Assembly: GCA_030789695.1 (NCBI GenBank)
Contig: CM061133.1
Coordinates: 92,789,248 to 92,853,247, forward strand
DNA from: Scilla litardierei
Taxonomy: Eukaryota > Streptophyta > Magnoliopsida > Asparagales > Asparagaceae
Reading direction: 5' to 3'
DNA: 64,000 bases
Part shown: piece after piece, positions 1-10,005 of the stretch
How positions within the stretch are numbered: the first letter of the stretch is position 1
Layout of the letters: each line of letters opens with the position of its first letter
Position numbers and translations under genes: made by a program
Notes under the pieces: generated by a model
Databases searched by the model: none
What the model was told of the DNA's origin: nothing
What the model saw: the letters and a program-made list of their open reading frames with translations, nothing else

Positions 1-145
1 TTAGTAGCCTTACTCCGTTCGTGAGAAGACTCGATCCGTCGTGGCGAATCCGAAGGCGAAGTTCGTAGACTACCGTGCCGCATACGCAAGCGTAAGTCTA
101 AACTTCATAGTATCGATCCTAACTTTGTTTTGACAGGATCCTTCA
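1..145 (+). repeat. 5' LTR of Copia-1 (3' third only)
   Basis: The segment ends in CA at 145, two bases before the primer site, and matches 7263-7407 at 144 of 145 positions. Only the R/U5 part is present; the full LTR should be about 405 bp, judging from the 3' copy. Confidence 0.92.
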
Positions 146-146
146 T

Positions 147-159
147 TGGTATCAGAGCC
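147..159 (+). promoter_or_regulatory. Primer binding site of Copia-1 (initiator tRNA-Met type)
   Basis: TGGTATCAGAGCC lies one base after the LTR end. This is the standard copia site complementary to the 3' end of initiator tRNA-Met, where minus-strand DNA synthesis starts. Confidence 0.93.
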
Positions 160-212
160 ATATGGGTTCGCCCCGGTCAAACCACCGCCCCGTCGAAACT
201 ATGAACGAGTCG

Positions 213-357
213 TTGTCTTTTTCACGAATGGGTCTCCTACTATTACGGATATAGTAGGAACGCTTCGTGACGGAGAGAACGCAGCGGTTGTTCTTTTCAC
301 GTTAGGGTCTCCTATCATTACGGATATGGTAGGAACTCTCCGTGACGGGAAGAACCG
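213..357 (+). repeat. 74-bp tandem duplication in the Copia-1 leader
   Basis: Two diverged copies start near 213 and 287. Each contains a small inverted repeat (CCTACTAT...ATAGTAGG in copy 1; CCTATCAT...ATGGTAGG in copy 2) and ends in a CGTGACGG motif. A short reading frame crosses the duplication, but it looks non-coding. Confidence 0.75.
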
Positions 358-420
358 ACCGTTCACGTAGTATGTTATTTTTCATTTTTGGCACACGGCC
401 ATTAGGAAATAACTAATTTC

Positions 421-458
421 TCGACGAACGGGTGCTTCATCGACGAACGGGTGCTTCA
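421..458 (+). repeat. 19-bp perfect tandem duplication
   Basis: TCGACGAACGGGTGCTTCA occurs twice without interruption in the Copia-1 leader. Confidence 0.9.
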
Positions 459-547
459 TCGAGGAAGATGATGGTAGTTATTTCCATCGGGTAAGAGGAA
501 ATTGGTGCATGTGCACCATGGCCAAATGGGCTATGAAGGCTATGCAC

Positions 548-569
548 CCCCCTCCACTTGCGGAGGGGG
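548..569. other. Perfect hairpin CCCCCTCC / GGAGGGGG
   Basis: The 8-bp arms (548-555 and 562-569) are perfectly complementary around a 6-nt loop. The hairpin lies in the Copia-1 leader just before the GGCC tract. Confidence 0.8.
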
Positions 570-635
570 TTGGCTACGGCCAATAACCACCGGCGACCAC
601 CCCATCAAGGGGGAGGAGTATGTGCGGCAACCCCA

Positions 636-1115
636 TTCAAAGGGGTTGGCCGGCCATGGCCAAAGGGGCCATGGCTGGCCAATGCCAAATGGCCTTGGCC
701 ATGACCGGCCATGGCCACGCCATGGCCGGCCATGGCCAGGCTGGCAGTGGCTGGCCAAGGCCAGGCCGGCAATGGCCGGCCTTGGCCAAGGCCTGCCGGC
801 CTGGCCGGCCCTGGCCGGCCTTGGCCAAGGCCTGCCGGCCTGGCCGGCCCTGGCCGGCCTGGCCGGCCCTGGCAGTGGACAGGGCCGGCGCCCTGGCCAC
901 TGCCAGGGCCAGGGCCGGCACCCTGGCCTCGGCCAGGGCCTGGCCGGCCCTGGCAGGGGCCAGGGCCGGCTGGCCTGCCCTGGCAGAGGCCAGGGCCAAT
1001 GCCCTGGCCTCGGCAAGGGCAGAGGCCCTGGCCGAGGGGGCCAAGGCCCCTGGCCGGCCAGGGCAGAGGCCCTGGCCGGCCCTTGGCCAAGCCCCGGCCA
1101 GGGCAGAGGCCCTGG
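636..1115. repeat. GGCC-rich palindromic tract in the Copia-1 leader
   Basis: About 480 bp built from GGCC, GGCCATGGCC, GGCCGGCC and CCAGGGCC words spaced by a few bases. It is far richer in GC than its surroundings and can pair with itself in many registers. All frames stay open on both strands because the words lack TA-containing stops; the resulting Gly/Pro/Ala/Arg/Trp-rich frames are composition artefacts and not genes. Confidence 0.88.
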
Positions 1116-1235
1116 CCGGGAAGAAGTTGCAAGACCAAAAATTGGTCGACCAATTTGGTGTTTTTGGTCGACCAATCCGACAGAAGGTCTGGGTCGATTG
1201 CAAATTTACCAAATGACCCATACGGGGTAACAAAA

Positions 1236-1480
1236 GGCCTTGGTCAAACTCGAATGTGTCGATTAGTCCATACGGGGCTAACCACAGTGCCGACTAGTTC
1301 ATACGGGACTAACATTTTAATGAATTTTTTTTTGGGCTCTACTCCTTGAAGACTAGCCATAGTGCTCTACTTCATGCGAGATTAGCCAAGTCATTGTGCT
1401 CTACTCTACGAAGATTAGCCAATGTACTTATGACGTTGTGCTCTACTCTACGGAGATTAGCCAATGTATTTTGAATTTTT
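1236..1480 (+). repeat. Short degenerate tandem repeats in the Copia-1 leader
   Basis: One set repeats CATACGGG(G/A)CTAAC-like words (1218-1316). A second set repeats a GTGCTCTACTCTACG(A/G)AGATTAGCCAATGTA-like unit of about 45 bp (1370-1470). No coding sense is visible. Confidence 0.65.
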
Positions 1481-1935
1481 TGAAAAATACGTTTTTCAAA
1501 AACGCTTTTCCGCTGCAAAGTACTATAAGAGTACTAACATTTGATAAAGTGAGGGAGAAATATTGAAAGTTACTCTAGATGGTGATTGGAAACATAGTGA
1601 CCTTTCCGACTCTAGAGTAACATCTTCAATATTTTTCGAAAGTAACTTATCAAATTATGAGTATCATTCCAAGTGGGAGTTGATTTTAGAACTATCCATA
1701 TGGGATATTCTATTATCATTTCAAGTGGGAATTATATTTGAAAAATACGTTTTCAAACTCGTTTTTCCGCTGCTAGTACTATAAGAGTACTATTGTTTGA
1801 TAGGTGATGGGGGAATATTGAAGGTTGTTCTAGATGGTGATTGGAATCAAAGAGACCTTTTCGATTCTAGAACAACATCTTCAATATTTTTCGAAAGTAA
1901 CTTATCAAATATAATATAATTTCAAGTGGGAGTTA
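1481..1935 (+). repeat. About 255-bp duplication carrying a covarying hairpin
   Basis: Two copies (starting near 1481 and 1737) share the sequence from a GAAAAATACG word through a GTACTATAAGAGTACT palindrome, a long stem-loop and a TTTCGAAAGTAACTTATCAAAT tail. The stem-loops are at 1559-1633 and 1814-1888. Their inner arms differ between copies by two compensating changes, so pairing is kept. Confidence 0.85.
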
Positions 1936-2012
1936 TATTTTAAGAATTTTATGCAATGTGTTTTTGATCGAACCTTCGGTTTTTATGTCTTTTGCAGCAT
2001 TTTAAAAGTAAA

Positions 2013-2939
2013 ATGTCTTCCGCTTCAAAGAATATCGTCGCTGAGTTAAACAAAGGTGAAAAACTCAACGGCGATAATTACAAACTTTGGTCCATTAAGA
2101 TATAATACGTTCTAGAGGAGCAAGAAGTGCTCGAAACTCTAAAGAACGTTATGATTGAACCGGAGTTGGGCACTACGGCCCAACACCGAAGAGACAAGGA
2201 AGCTTTTGATGCTTGGTCTCGGAAGAATAAGATAGCGCGCATTACGTTATTAAGCAGTATGGCTGATGACATAATGCGCATCTTCCGAGAACATGACCTA
2301 GCCATGGACATATGGTCCAAGCTAGAGGAGAAGTTCGGTGGCACATCGGTGTCCAAACTTCGCGCCTTAACTATAAAGTTCGATACATATAAGAAACGTC
2401 CAGATCATTCCATGGGGAAACATCTGCGACATATGGCGAACCTTATATCAGAGTTAAAGGATGCAGGTCATGTGCTCACGGATGAGCAACAAATCCAAGC
2501 AGTCATACGTTCCCTACCAAATGGGTGGGACCAAATGAAGATGCATCTCACTCACAATGAGAGCATCAAGACCTTCAGCGATGTTTCCAAGCACCTCGAA
2601 TTAGAGGAAGAGCGGCTTGCGGCTGCCAAGCCAAGTGCAGAAGTGCACATGGTTGCTAGTTCCTCACACGGGGGAAAGAAACGTAAAGATCGTTCGAAGT
2701 CTTCTAATGAACGTAATAAGCAACCTGAGTCTACCAAGGAACCCAAACATAAGGGTGGGCACAAGAAATGGCACAAGAAGAAAGACTTGAAAAGGATCAA
2801 GTGCTTCAAGTGCAACAAGCTCGGTCACTATGCTCGTTCGTGTACGAGTGGAAGTGACGAGGTAACTTGTAATACTAGTTACATATGTGTTTCTAGTTCA
2901 CTATTTCTTGTGGAATCTAATCCATTTTGGGATAATTGA
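2013..2939 (+). pseudogene. Copia-1 gag (UBN2-type) with premature stop
   Basis: The ATG at 2013 begins a frame typical of copia gag N-termini, but a TAA at 2103 (codon 31) interrupts it. The same frame is then open to 2939. It carries the UBN2/Retrotran_gag_2 capsid-like region (about 2130-2640), a basic Lys-rich stretch and a CCHC zinc knuckle at about 2800-2841 (CX2CX4HX4C, CFKCNKLGHYARSC). In an active element this protein forms the virus-like particle and binds the RNA. In copia elements gag normally runs on into pol in one frame; here the frame stops just before the protease. With an early stop and a stop before pol it is unlikely to work. Confidence 0.88.
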
Positions 2940-3220
2940 TTCAGGTGCCACCGACCACATAGCAAAGGACAGACGGTCCTTCGTGGAGTATCACCGGATA
3001 CCCCAAGGAATGAAGTGGATCAATGTAGGAAACAACACACGTGTTGAGGTGAAAGGCGTTGGGACTCGCAAGCTAGTCTTGAACAACGGCCACACTCTCC
3101 TACTTCATGATGTTCTCTTCATTCCATATATTCAAAGGAATATTAAAACTGTGGTCAATTTAATGGGTCTTGGTTATAGTTGGTTCCTTCATGATTGTAA
3201 TATGGACCTATTTTTGTAAT
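2937..3220 (+). pseudogene. Copia-1 aspartic protease remnant
   Basis: A frame overlapping the gag end carries the protease signature IIDSGATDHIAKD (active-site DSG near 2941) and the flap-like region to about 3190, then ends at a TAA near 3217. The family cleaves the gag-pol polyprotein. The following segment to 3310 resumes in another frame, so protease and integrase are separated by at least one frameshift. Confidence 0.82.
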
Positions 3221-3230
3221 AATTCCTTTA

Positions 3231-4190
3231 TTGGTACTGGGTTTGTATATCAAAGGATTTATTGTAATAAGTACAATGTATGATTCCTCATGTAATGAAA
3301 ATTTCCTTGTGACAAATTTTTTGACTAATGAGTCTAATATAATTTGTTGGCACGCAAGGCTTGGTCATATTGGACCAATGCGTATAGATAGACTTGCCAA
3401 ACGTGGCCTTCTATCCAATGTTTCAAAGGTTGAAATGTCGACCTGCGAACATTGCCTTGTAAGGAAATCTTGTCGCAAGCCGTTTGGAACCGGCACAAGG
3501 GCCGAGGTTCCATTACAGCTTATCCATTCGGACATATGTGGTCCAATAAATGTCAAGACAAGACGCGGGAAGTCCTATTTCATCACTTTTATTGATGATT
3601 TCACCCGATTCGGTCATATCTATTTGATATCCCACAAAAGTGAAAGCAATAAACCTGCTTTAAAAACTATATGAGTTTAGTGGAGAATCAATTAGATCGC
3701 AAGATTAAGGTCGTGCGAACCGATAGGGGCGGTGAATATCAATCAACAAGTTTAAAGGAACTTTGTGATGAAAAAAAAAGGCATAGTACATCAGGTAACT
3801 ATGCCTTATACTCCTCAACAAATTGGTGTTGCAGAAAGGAGGTATATGACTTTAATGAAAAATGGTCTGTTCAATGATGGCGCAAGCTAACTTGCCAATC
3901 ACTTTTTTGGGGTGATGCATTATTGACGGCCACTTTCATTTTTTTTGAACCGCGTACCCTCGAAATCAGTTAGCTCCACTCCTTATGAGTTGTGGAACCA
4001 AAGGTCTCCTGACTTAAACATTTTGAAACCTTGGGGTTGTGCATCCTACGCACATATTTCTTCCCATAAGTATGGCAAACTTGGGCCAAGGGGAAGAAAA
4101 TGTATCTTTATACGATACTCAGAAAAACTCCAAAGGTTATGTTTTATGTTAGTCAGGAAGACAATGGTGGGCTAATTGAGTTTTGAGTCG
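3231..4190 (+). pseudogene. Copia-1 integrase remnant
   Basis: The zinc-binding N-terminal part (WHARLGH ... CEHC, about 3350-3455) and the start of the catalytic rve core (LIHSDICGPI, FIDDFTRF, about 3520-3610) lie in one frame. A frameshift near 3655 moves to the frame holding RTDRGGEYQS (about 3717), and further shifts occur near 3770, 3890 and 3945. The C-terminal part (about 3945-4190) includes the PYELW and WGC words seen in copia integrases. In a working element this enzyme inserts the cDNA; here it is broken in at least four places. Confidence 0.85.
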
Positions 4191-5250
4191 AGGGATGTCA
4201 CTTTCTTGGAAAACGAGTTTCCAAGACAGGGTGAGATAAGTCAGGACTTATCTCTGTTTGAGATTTATGATAAAAAAGGATTACCTCATTCGAGTGGGAG
4301 AATTCTTGGTGAAGATAAAAATACGTTTCAACCTTCACCAATGGATTATACGAATGATGATTATCCTATTCCAAACGGGAATAATGATCCAAGTGGGAGC
4401 AATTCTAACGACATTTCAAGTGGGAGTGATATTAGAATTGATCTAACTTCGAGTCAACAAGGACTTGAAGAATCTCAAATACGACGTAGTAATCATACAA
4501 GGTTGGTTGAAATTTCCACAAACCTTTATGATTTTACTACAAGAAAATGACGAGCCTGCTATTTTCAAACAGGCCATCATTTTGCCCTGCAAAAGACAAA
4601 TGGATGGAAGCGATGAAGGAGGAATTGAAATCCATGAAAGTTAACCAAGTCTGGGACTTAGTTAACTTACCCAGAGGACATAGAGCAATTAGGAACAAAT
4701 GGGTACTCAAGATCAAGCATAAGGCTGATGGCTCTATTGACAGATATAAAGCTCGCCTTGTCGCGAAAGGTTTTACGCAATAGGAAGGGATAGACTACGA
4801 AGAGACCTTCTCACCTGTTGTGCGTTTTACCTCGATTCGCCTGATTCTGGCAATGGTAGCTTGCTTAAACCTCGAATTACATCAGATGGATGTAAAGACT
4901 GCCTTTCTCAATGGAGAATTGGACGAGGAGATCTATATGGAACAACCAACAGGGTTTGTAAAAGAAGGAAACAAACATAAGGTTTGTAAGCTTCGTAAGT
5001 CCATATATGGTCTTAAACAATCCTCGAGGCAATGGTATATACGATTTCATAAAGTTATCAAATGGTTTTACCATACTTGATGAAGATAACTGAGTATATA
5101 TCAAGAGGATTAAAAGCAAGTATATTATCATGTCTCTATATGTAGATGACATTTTAATAGCCAGAAATGACAAGGTCTTTTGTGATGAGTATCAAGGCTT
5201 GGCTTTCATCAGTATTTGAGATAAAAGGCATAGGAAAAGCCGCATATATC
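4176..5250 (+). pseudogene. Copia-1 reverse transcriptase remnant
   Basis: After the linker (4176-4550) the RT begins with WMEAMKEELKSM (about 4600) and continues through YKARLVAKGFTQ, which is followed by an in-frame TAG at about 4781. It resumes with the MDVKTAFLNGELDEEIYMEQP block (about 4888) and the catalytic SLYVDD (Tyr-Val-Asp-Asp codons at 5139-5150), with frameshifts near 5070 and 5170. The motifs are standard for Ty1-copia RT, but the frame is broken several times. Confidence 0.87.
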
Positions 5251-5251
5251 C

Positions 5252-5749
5252 TTGAAGTTAAGATTTCAAGGAATCGTTCGAAGAAACTTCTCTCTTTCAC
5301 AGGAGACTTATATAAAGAAGATTCTAGAACGATTTAATATGCAGGACTGCAAGTCCATTGATATTCATATAAGCATATGCGATAATTTATATCTGGAATC
5401 GTGTCCAAAGAACCAAAAGGAAAAGGAAATTATGGAAAAAGTTCCATATTCCAGTGCAGTTGATAGTCTTATGTACGCTATGGTGTGTACGAGACCGGAC
5501 ATCTGTTTTACCGTTGGAAATGGTAAGCTGTTACCAATCCAACCCAGGGCAAGAACACTGGAAAGCGGTTAAGAGGATAATGCAGTATCTTAAAGGAACT
5601 GCAGATTTGCAAAAGACTATGATAAAACCAAGAAGGTAGACATAAGGTACATATCTACGCATGAGATGATAGAGGATCAGCTTACGAAAGCGATCCCCAG
5701 AAATGTGTTTTATAAACACTTATCATCCCAAGGATTGCGTATGAGCTGA
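5252..5749 (+). pseudogene. Copia-1 RT end and internally deleted RNase H
   Basis: The RT connection region (VPYSSAVDSLMYAMVCTRPD, about 5442-5500) leads to the MQYLKGT block at about 5581. The frame then jumps at about 5635 straight to the final copia RNase H words (VDIRYIST ... DQLTKAIP), ending with TGA at 5747-5749. The central RNase H part with the usual DAD/DRKST, TAEAEY and DNQSA blocks is missing, a deletion of roughly 300-400 bp relative to other copia elements, including most catalytic residues. Confidence 0.82.
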
Positions 5750-6980
5750 GTTGTACCAATATATATTCCCATGTCTAATAAAGATCAAATTTAATAAAAG
5801 AATAAGTTCTTTTTCAAACATTGCATATGAATTTCTTAAAGAAATGTTTGTGTACATTTTTGAAATCTCAGCTGAAATGTGTGTATGTCGGACAGATAAA
5901 GGTTGGCTCTCTCACATGAGCAACCGCCTTATCTTATCAGATGGATAAGATAGAGATGAGACTAGTTTAAAGTCAAAATCATTAGACGAATGATTTAGAG
6001 TCATGACTTAAACAAGATAGTCGAATGAAAGATCTACATCATATGGATGCTTACAAAAGATCTGAGATCTGTATCACAAGGATATTTGAAAGAGATCTCG
6101 TAGGATTTTTTAAATCCTATCTGTCTTATGCAGGATGAGAGTCCGTGAATATTTCACGAGTAGAAAAGGGACTCAAAAAGATAGGCACTGTGGTGTCTGA
6201 TCTTTTCATCCGTACAACATCATTAAGACATACTCTCCCTGGGAAATGAGTGATGTTGTAATACGTGTTCATACCACGTATGCATTTCGACCACTGAGTT
6301 AGTAGCAATAGTGTTTGCTATTATGTGAGACTCAAAGGCCATATGGGTCTTAACTCTTACCCTCAAGGACTCCAATTGGTTCCTTTAGATTTGACGAGAT
6401 GATCGCTATCTTAGCGTGTTACTTATGGGCTATGATAATTCGGCTCGGCGGGGCACGTTAGAAAAGCGAATCAAGTCAAGATCAGAAGGTTCGCAAGAAG
6501 AGGAAGATTGATTTCATATTCACATTTGGACTTTAATGATTCAAAGCTGGCCAGCCAATTGTGATCCAGATGGGATTCAATTGTTGAATATAAAGTATAA
6601 GAAATGTGAAGAAATAATCTAGGGTAAAGCATGCGTTGAACTACTCAACTTTGCACCTTCGAGGTCGTTGTGTATCTCTAACAAGTGCACAACAACAGAC
6701 TCTACGCGCATGACGGTCGCACGGTCTATTTCTCGGTATGATAGATGAAAGAACTAAGGGAAAGACGTTCTCTTACAATCCCCTCAAGTGTGAGTGGCAG
6801 ATGTTGGATATGGAAGACGTTTGTACACCCTTGTGGGGGATGTACGAGGGAATACGGACCTCGAACGTCGCGTACACGAAGTCGTGTACAAAGGGAATCT
6901 GTTCCCTTGCGGAGAGGATCTCTGGATGAGTGGGAAAGTCGCATTATATATGCATAAGTGCATGCGACATATGGCTAATA
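5750..6980 (+). other. Long 3' non-coding spacer of Copia-1
   Basis: About 1.2 kb lies between the pol stop and the polypurine tract. Only short frames occur and none resembles a known protein. The stretch 6810-6910 has a GTACACGAAGTCGTGTAC inverted repeat and neighbouring GTACGAGG words. I see no gene. Confidence 0.6.
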
Positions 6981-6990
6981 AAGGGGGAAT
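6981..6990 (+). promoter_or_regulatory. Polypurine tract of Copia-1
   Basis: AAGGGGGAAT sits about 12 bases before the proposed LTR start at 7003. This purine run is where plus-strand DNA synthesis is primed. Confidence 0.75.
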
Positions 6991-7002
6991 ATCTTAAGCT
7001 TA

Positions 7003-7407
7003 TGTTGTACCATGCATATGGTACAACTTAAGCTTATAATGTGCCATGTATCATGGTACACCTTAATTAAGTTGTTCCAAAGGAACAACTTACCCTAAAA
7101 TAACTACCTTGGGGGCTATAAATAAGACCCAAGGGTAAGCCATTTCTTACACCTTTTGCATGGAATTCATGCATGCAACTTCATTCTAGCGAAGCTCTGC
7201 AGAAATCCTTTCTCTTCCTCTATCCAAGTTCTTAATCTAAAGTAGAGATTTAGATTGTGGATTTAGTAGCCTTACTCCGTTCGTGAGAAGACTCGATCCG
7301 TCGTGGCGAATCCGAAGGCGAAGTTCGTAGACTACCGTGCCGCATACGCAAGCGTAAGTCTAAACTTCATAGTATCGATCCTAACTCTGTTTTGACAGGA
7401 TCCTTCA
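7003..7407 (+). repeat. 3' LTR of Copia-1
   Basis: It starts TGTTGTACC and ends CCTTCA; the last 145 bases match the 5' LTR. The start is inferred from the TG dinucleotide after the polypurine tract. Three inverted repeats lie at its beginning: 7004-7027 (10-bp arms), 7040-7060 (one mismatch) and 7069-7091 (10-bp arms, 3-nt loop). A TATA box follows at 7117-7124 (TATAAATA). Confidence 0.82.
7117..7124 (+). promoter_or_regulatory. TATA box of the Copia-1 LTR
   Basis: TATAAATA, about 110 bp into the LTR, downstream of three palindromes, in the position expected for the U3 promoter. Confidence 0.75.
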
Positions 7408-8947
7408 CGCCCTGGGGCATGGCGACCGTCAGATCAGCCACCAGCTCCTTGACATCGTCAATGTGGATAATGTCACCCTACGCAAGCTCGCTCTCTCGGT
7501 GAGTGGGAAAGGCAGCCACGGGCATCTTATTCTTCATCCTCTTACATCGCTCCTCCTCCTTAGCCTGAACGGTGGACGCCGCCTCCAGGCTCCATTTCTA
7601 CCCAGCCTTCTTTGGCAAGCTTTGTGCCACCCCCTTACCTTTGACCTTGGCCACGGGCTGCTTGGTCAACAGTTCGTCCATAGCCATCCTCATCAGTTTG
7701 TCTCGGGACAGACTCATGTTCACACCTGCAAAGAGAAAAGATATCAGGGTGAGAAAATATGAAGAAGGTCGCTTAGATCGTAGTACCTTCGGGCCAGATA
7801 TGTAGGGCGATCTGGTCATCCTTGACCAACTTTGCATGTTTTCAGAGCTCTTGGGGGATCTCCATTATGATCTTGGAGTTCTCCAGATCTTACCCCTGCA
7901 TAGTTACCTCCTTGTTCATTTGGGGATTCAACCTCCCCCAGTTTTGCCGCAAAGTCAAGTCCACTGGTTCGAGATGAAAACGAACCTCTCCTTCTAATCC
8001 CTCACTTTACTCGGCAAATCAAGGACGAGATGCCGATCCCTCCTCGTACTGACATAGTAGTACAGTCCCCTCTGCTTCACCTCGAATAAGTATCGAAACA
8101 GCGGCAGTGTCGGACTTATGCCGCTGCCGAAGCAGAGAACAAGGAACTCGACCATGGCACTAATCGAGTTCGGCATCAGCTGGAAGAGCGGAAGGTCAAG
8201 GAAGTTCAGCATATGTAGGAGGAAGGGATGGAGCGGAAACCGAAGTCCGAGCTCGAAGGTCAGATAATATACCCCGACTTCATTGTCCCCAGGTGAGCAA
8301 ACTCTTTCATCGAATGTGTGGAGGTGAACTGTATAGGGCGGGCGGATATACTTGGAGCGAATATCGGCGTGATTGAAATGTTTTGTCTTGGGCACTATGT
8401 CCTGGATCTCCATCGGAACCGATGTGGTAACTTCCCCGATGGTCGGCCCTGAGCCTTTCTTCTTGGGTTTCTTGAGGACCGTCGACGTCGAGGGGACAGC
8501 ATGGGTTGTTTTCCACTCATCCGGCCAAGACTCTGCCACATCCGTCGACATTGTATGTTCCTCCGTCTCCTCGATGCTAACACCCTCAAACTCGTCGAAA
8601 TTCTTCTCTATGTGTTTATTAGAGGAATAAGATTCGGATGGAGCCATCTGATAAAGATCAAAGAACATACCGAAAATAAGATTACCATAGCTCCGACGAA
8701 GCGGCGACCAATGGTGAAAGCCCCCGGAAACATAGAACGAAAAGAAGAAGAAGCTTTTGAAATTCGAACGCAGAGGCCCTCGATCGTTGCCCCTTCCATC
8801 TATTTTATAGAGGGAGTTGGTCGATCTCGGCCGTTGAAGGTGGGCCACGTGGCGAGATCTGAAGAAAAGCTGTCGCCTCAGCTCCTCCCCAGAATCATAC
8901 GGGACACGTGTCGTGCTCCAAATGGCTGGGCACCTCGATTTCCCCAT
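7408..8947 (-). pseudogene. Antisense ORF of a Tat-type Ty3 element (PF04195-like), interrupted
   Basis: The minus strand is open from 8947 to 7994 (about 317 codons). Around 8080-8330 it shows the pattern of the putative gypsy-type transposon domain PF04195: ERVCSPGDNEVGVY, then GLRFPLHPF and FLVLCFGSGISPTL. The likely start is the ATG codon at MAPSES near 8646. Downstream the reading breaks up (7840-7990), recovers at 7598-7837 (SLSRDKLMRMAMDELL), and continues with stops to 7408. A candidate intron on the minus strand (7786 to 7726, GT...TGCAG, 61 bp) separates two of these pieces. In Tat/Retand-like Ty3 elements such ORFs lie antisense between pol and the 3' LTR, which fits the LTR at 9088. 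Copia-1 cuts it at 7407. The function of the family is unknown. Confidence 0.72.
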
Positions 8948-9087
8948 GCTACCAAATCGTCATAAAGACTTTAAAGATTCAATGGTCATCTCGCATTTAA
9001 TGTCACAACTGTCAGCCAAAAGGGAGTGGAGTGCGTCATCCGAGCCGAGCTGGGCTTCCCATTTCGAACTCGAATGACGAGGGCAAT

Positions 9088-10005
9088 TGTTACGACCTTA
9101 AGATTGGCCTAATCAATATTGGCCCATATGATTGAAGCCCAAGTAATAGCCCACCGAATCTCCTCAAAGAGACCAAGCTCGCTGAGGCTCGGAGCAGCCT
9201 GCACCTATAGAGCGACAAACTTGTCAACCAAAGGGAAGAGCCACCAGCAGATCGCACATGGTCTATGCCTGCTCACCCCAGAGGTAGCTCGCCCCAGAGG
9301 TAGCTTGCCCCAAAGATAGATCGCTTACCTCTCTACCCAGAAGAAGTCCACCCAGGGATGGGCATGTTACGTCAGGCTCGGGCATCGAGCTCGGCACATG
9401 AGGGATGTGACCTGCTACATATATCATAGACAGTCTCACAACAGATAATCTTGACAAAATAGCACCTGGCTGGTCGCCGCCTGACAGCCTAACAAAAGCG
9501 CGCCTGACACTTGCGGCTCTGACAGCTTGACAAAAGCGTGCCTGACACATTCAGCTCTGACATCCTCGGCCGAACCCCTGACACCCTAACACTGCCAGCT
9601 CAGCTAAAGCAACCGACTCCAACAGCCTATAAATACCACCTCTCCTCCAACGATAAAGGGGTTGGCTAATCTGTAAGAAACCCTAACACATCTATTTATA
9701 TTCAAGGCCGAATATCTTCCACATATTCGCACCTTTCACACTAGTTCGCCACGCAAGGGACGATCTGCCTTTGAGGTCGTCCAGCATGTTCGACATTCTC
9801 CGAGCAGTCATTAACTGACTTAAGCATCAGAGAGGCTCTGGGTTGACAACCAATCGAGCCTTTCTGACAAGTTGTTCTTCTTACAGGGAGCTCGCCCAAG
9901 CTTCTGCCGGTCGAAGCAACCTGCGGTGACCTTCACCAATCAACGAGTGATCTTCACCAAAGCGCTCTCAGATGCGTGATTAGCCTTGTCTACTCCCCAA
10001 ACACT
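9088..10005 (+). repeat. Probable 3' LTR of the Tat-type element
   Basis: The proposed start is TGTTACGACC at 9088, just after a purine-rich GACGAGGGCAAT. It contains tandem 16-bp GCTCGCCCCAGAGGTA units (9271-9317), a roughly 43-bp duplication (9480-9565, CTGACA... AAAAGCG), a TATA box at 9628-9635 and a gene-like leader after it. The right end is not defined and no internal region follows, so the end given is approximate. Its place behind the antisense ORF supports the assignment. Confidence 0.5.
9628..9635 (+). promoter_or_regulatory. TATA box in the Tat-type LTR
   Basis: TATAAATA preceded by CC, followed about 30-60 bp later by an AAACCCTAA-containing leader typical of plant transcripts. 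Confidence 0.55.

Larger units (their letters stand above)
1..7407 (+). mobile_element. Copia-1: Ty1-copia LTR retrotransposon, 5' end outside the window
   Basis: The last 145 bases of a 5' LTR open the window and recur at 7263-7407 with one difference (T/C at 125 and 7386). Between the LTRs come an iMet-type primer site, a 1.9-kb leader, gag, protease, integrase, reverse transcriptase and RNase H remnants in the copia order, a 1.2-kb 3' spacer and a polypurine tract. The coding part carries many stops and frameshifts. The protease and integrase text resembles the Bianca lineage, but that placement is tentative. The right flank (7408 on) is a Tat-type antisense ORF, so Copia-1 probably inserted into that ORF; the target duplication cannot be checked because the left end is missing. 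Confidence 0.9.

Noticed and set aside
502..1349. Several overlapping open frames of 180-240 codons on both strands
   Set aside because: They exist because the GGCC-rich tract lacks stop codons; the products are Gly/Pro/Ala/Trp repeats that overlap each other on both strands and match no family.
8373..8965. Plus-strand frames over the antisense ORF
   Set aside because: They are shadows of the minus-strand PF04195-like frame and carry no recognisable motif.
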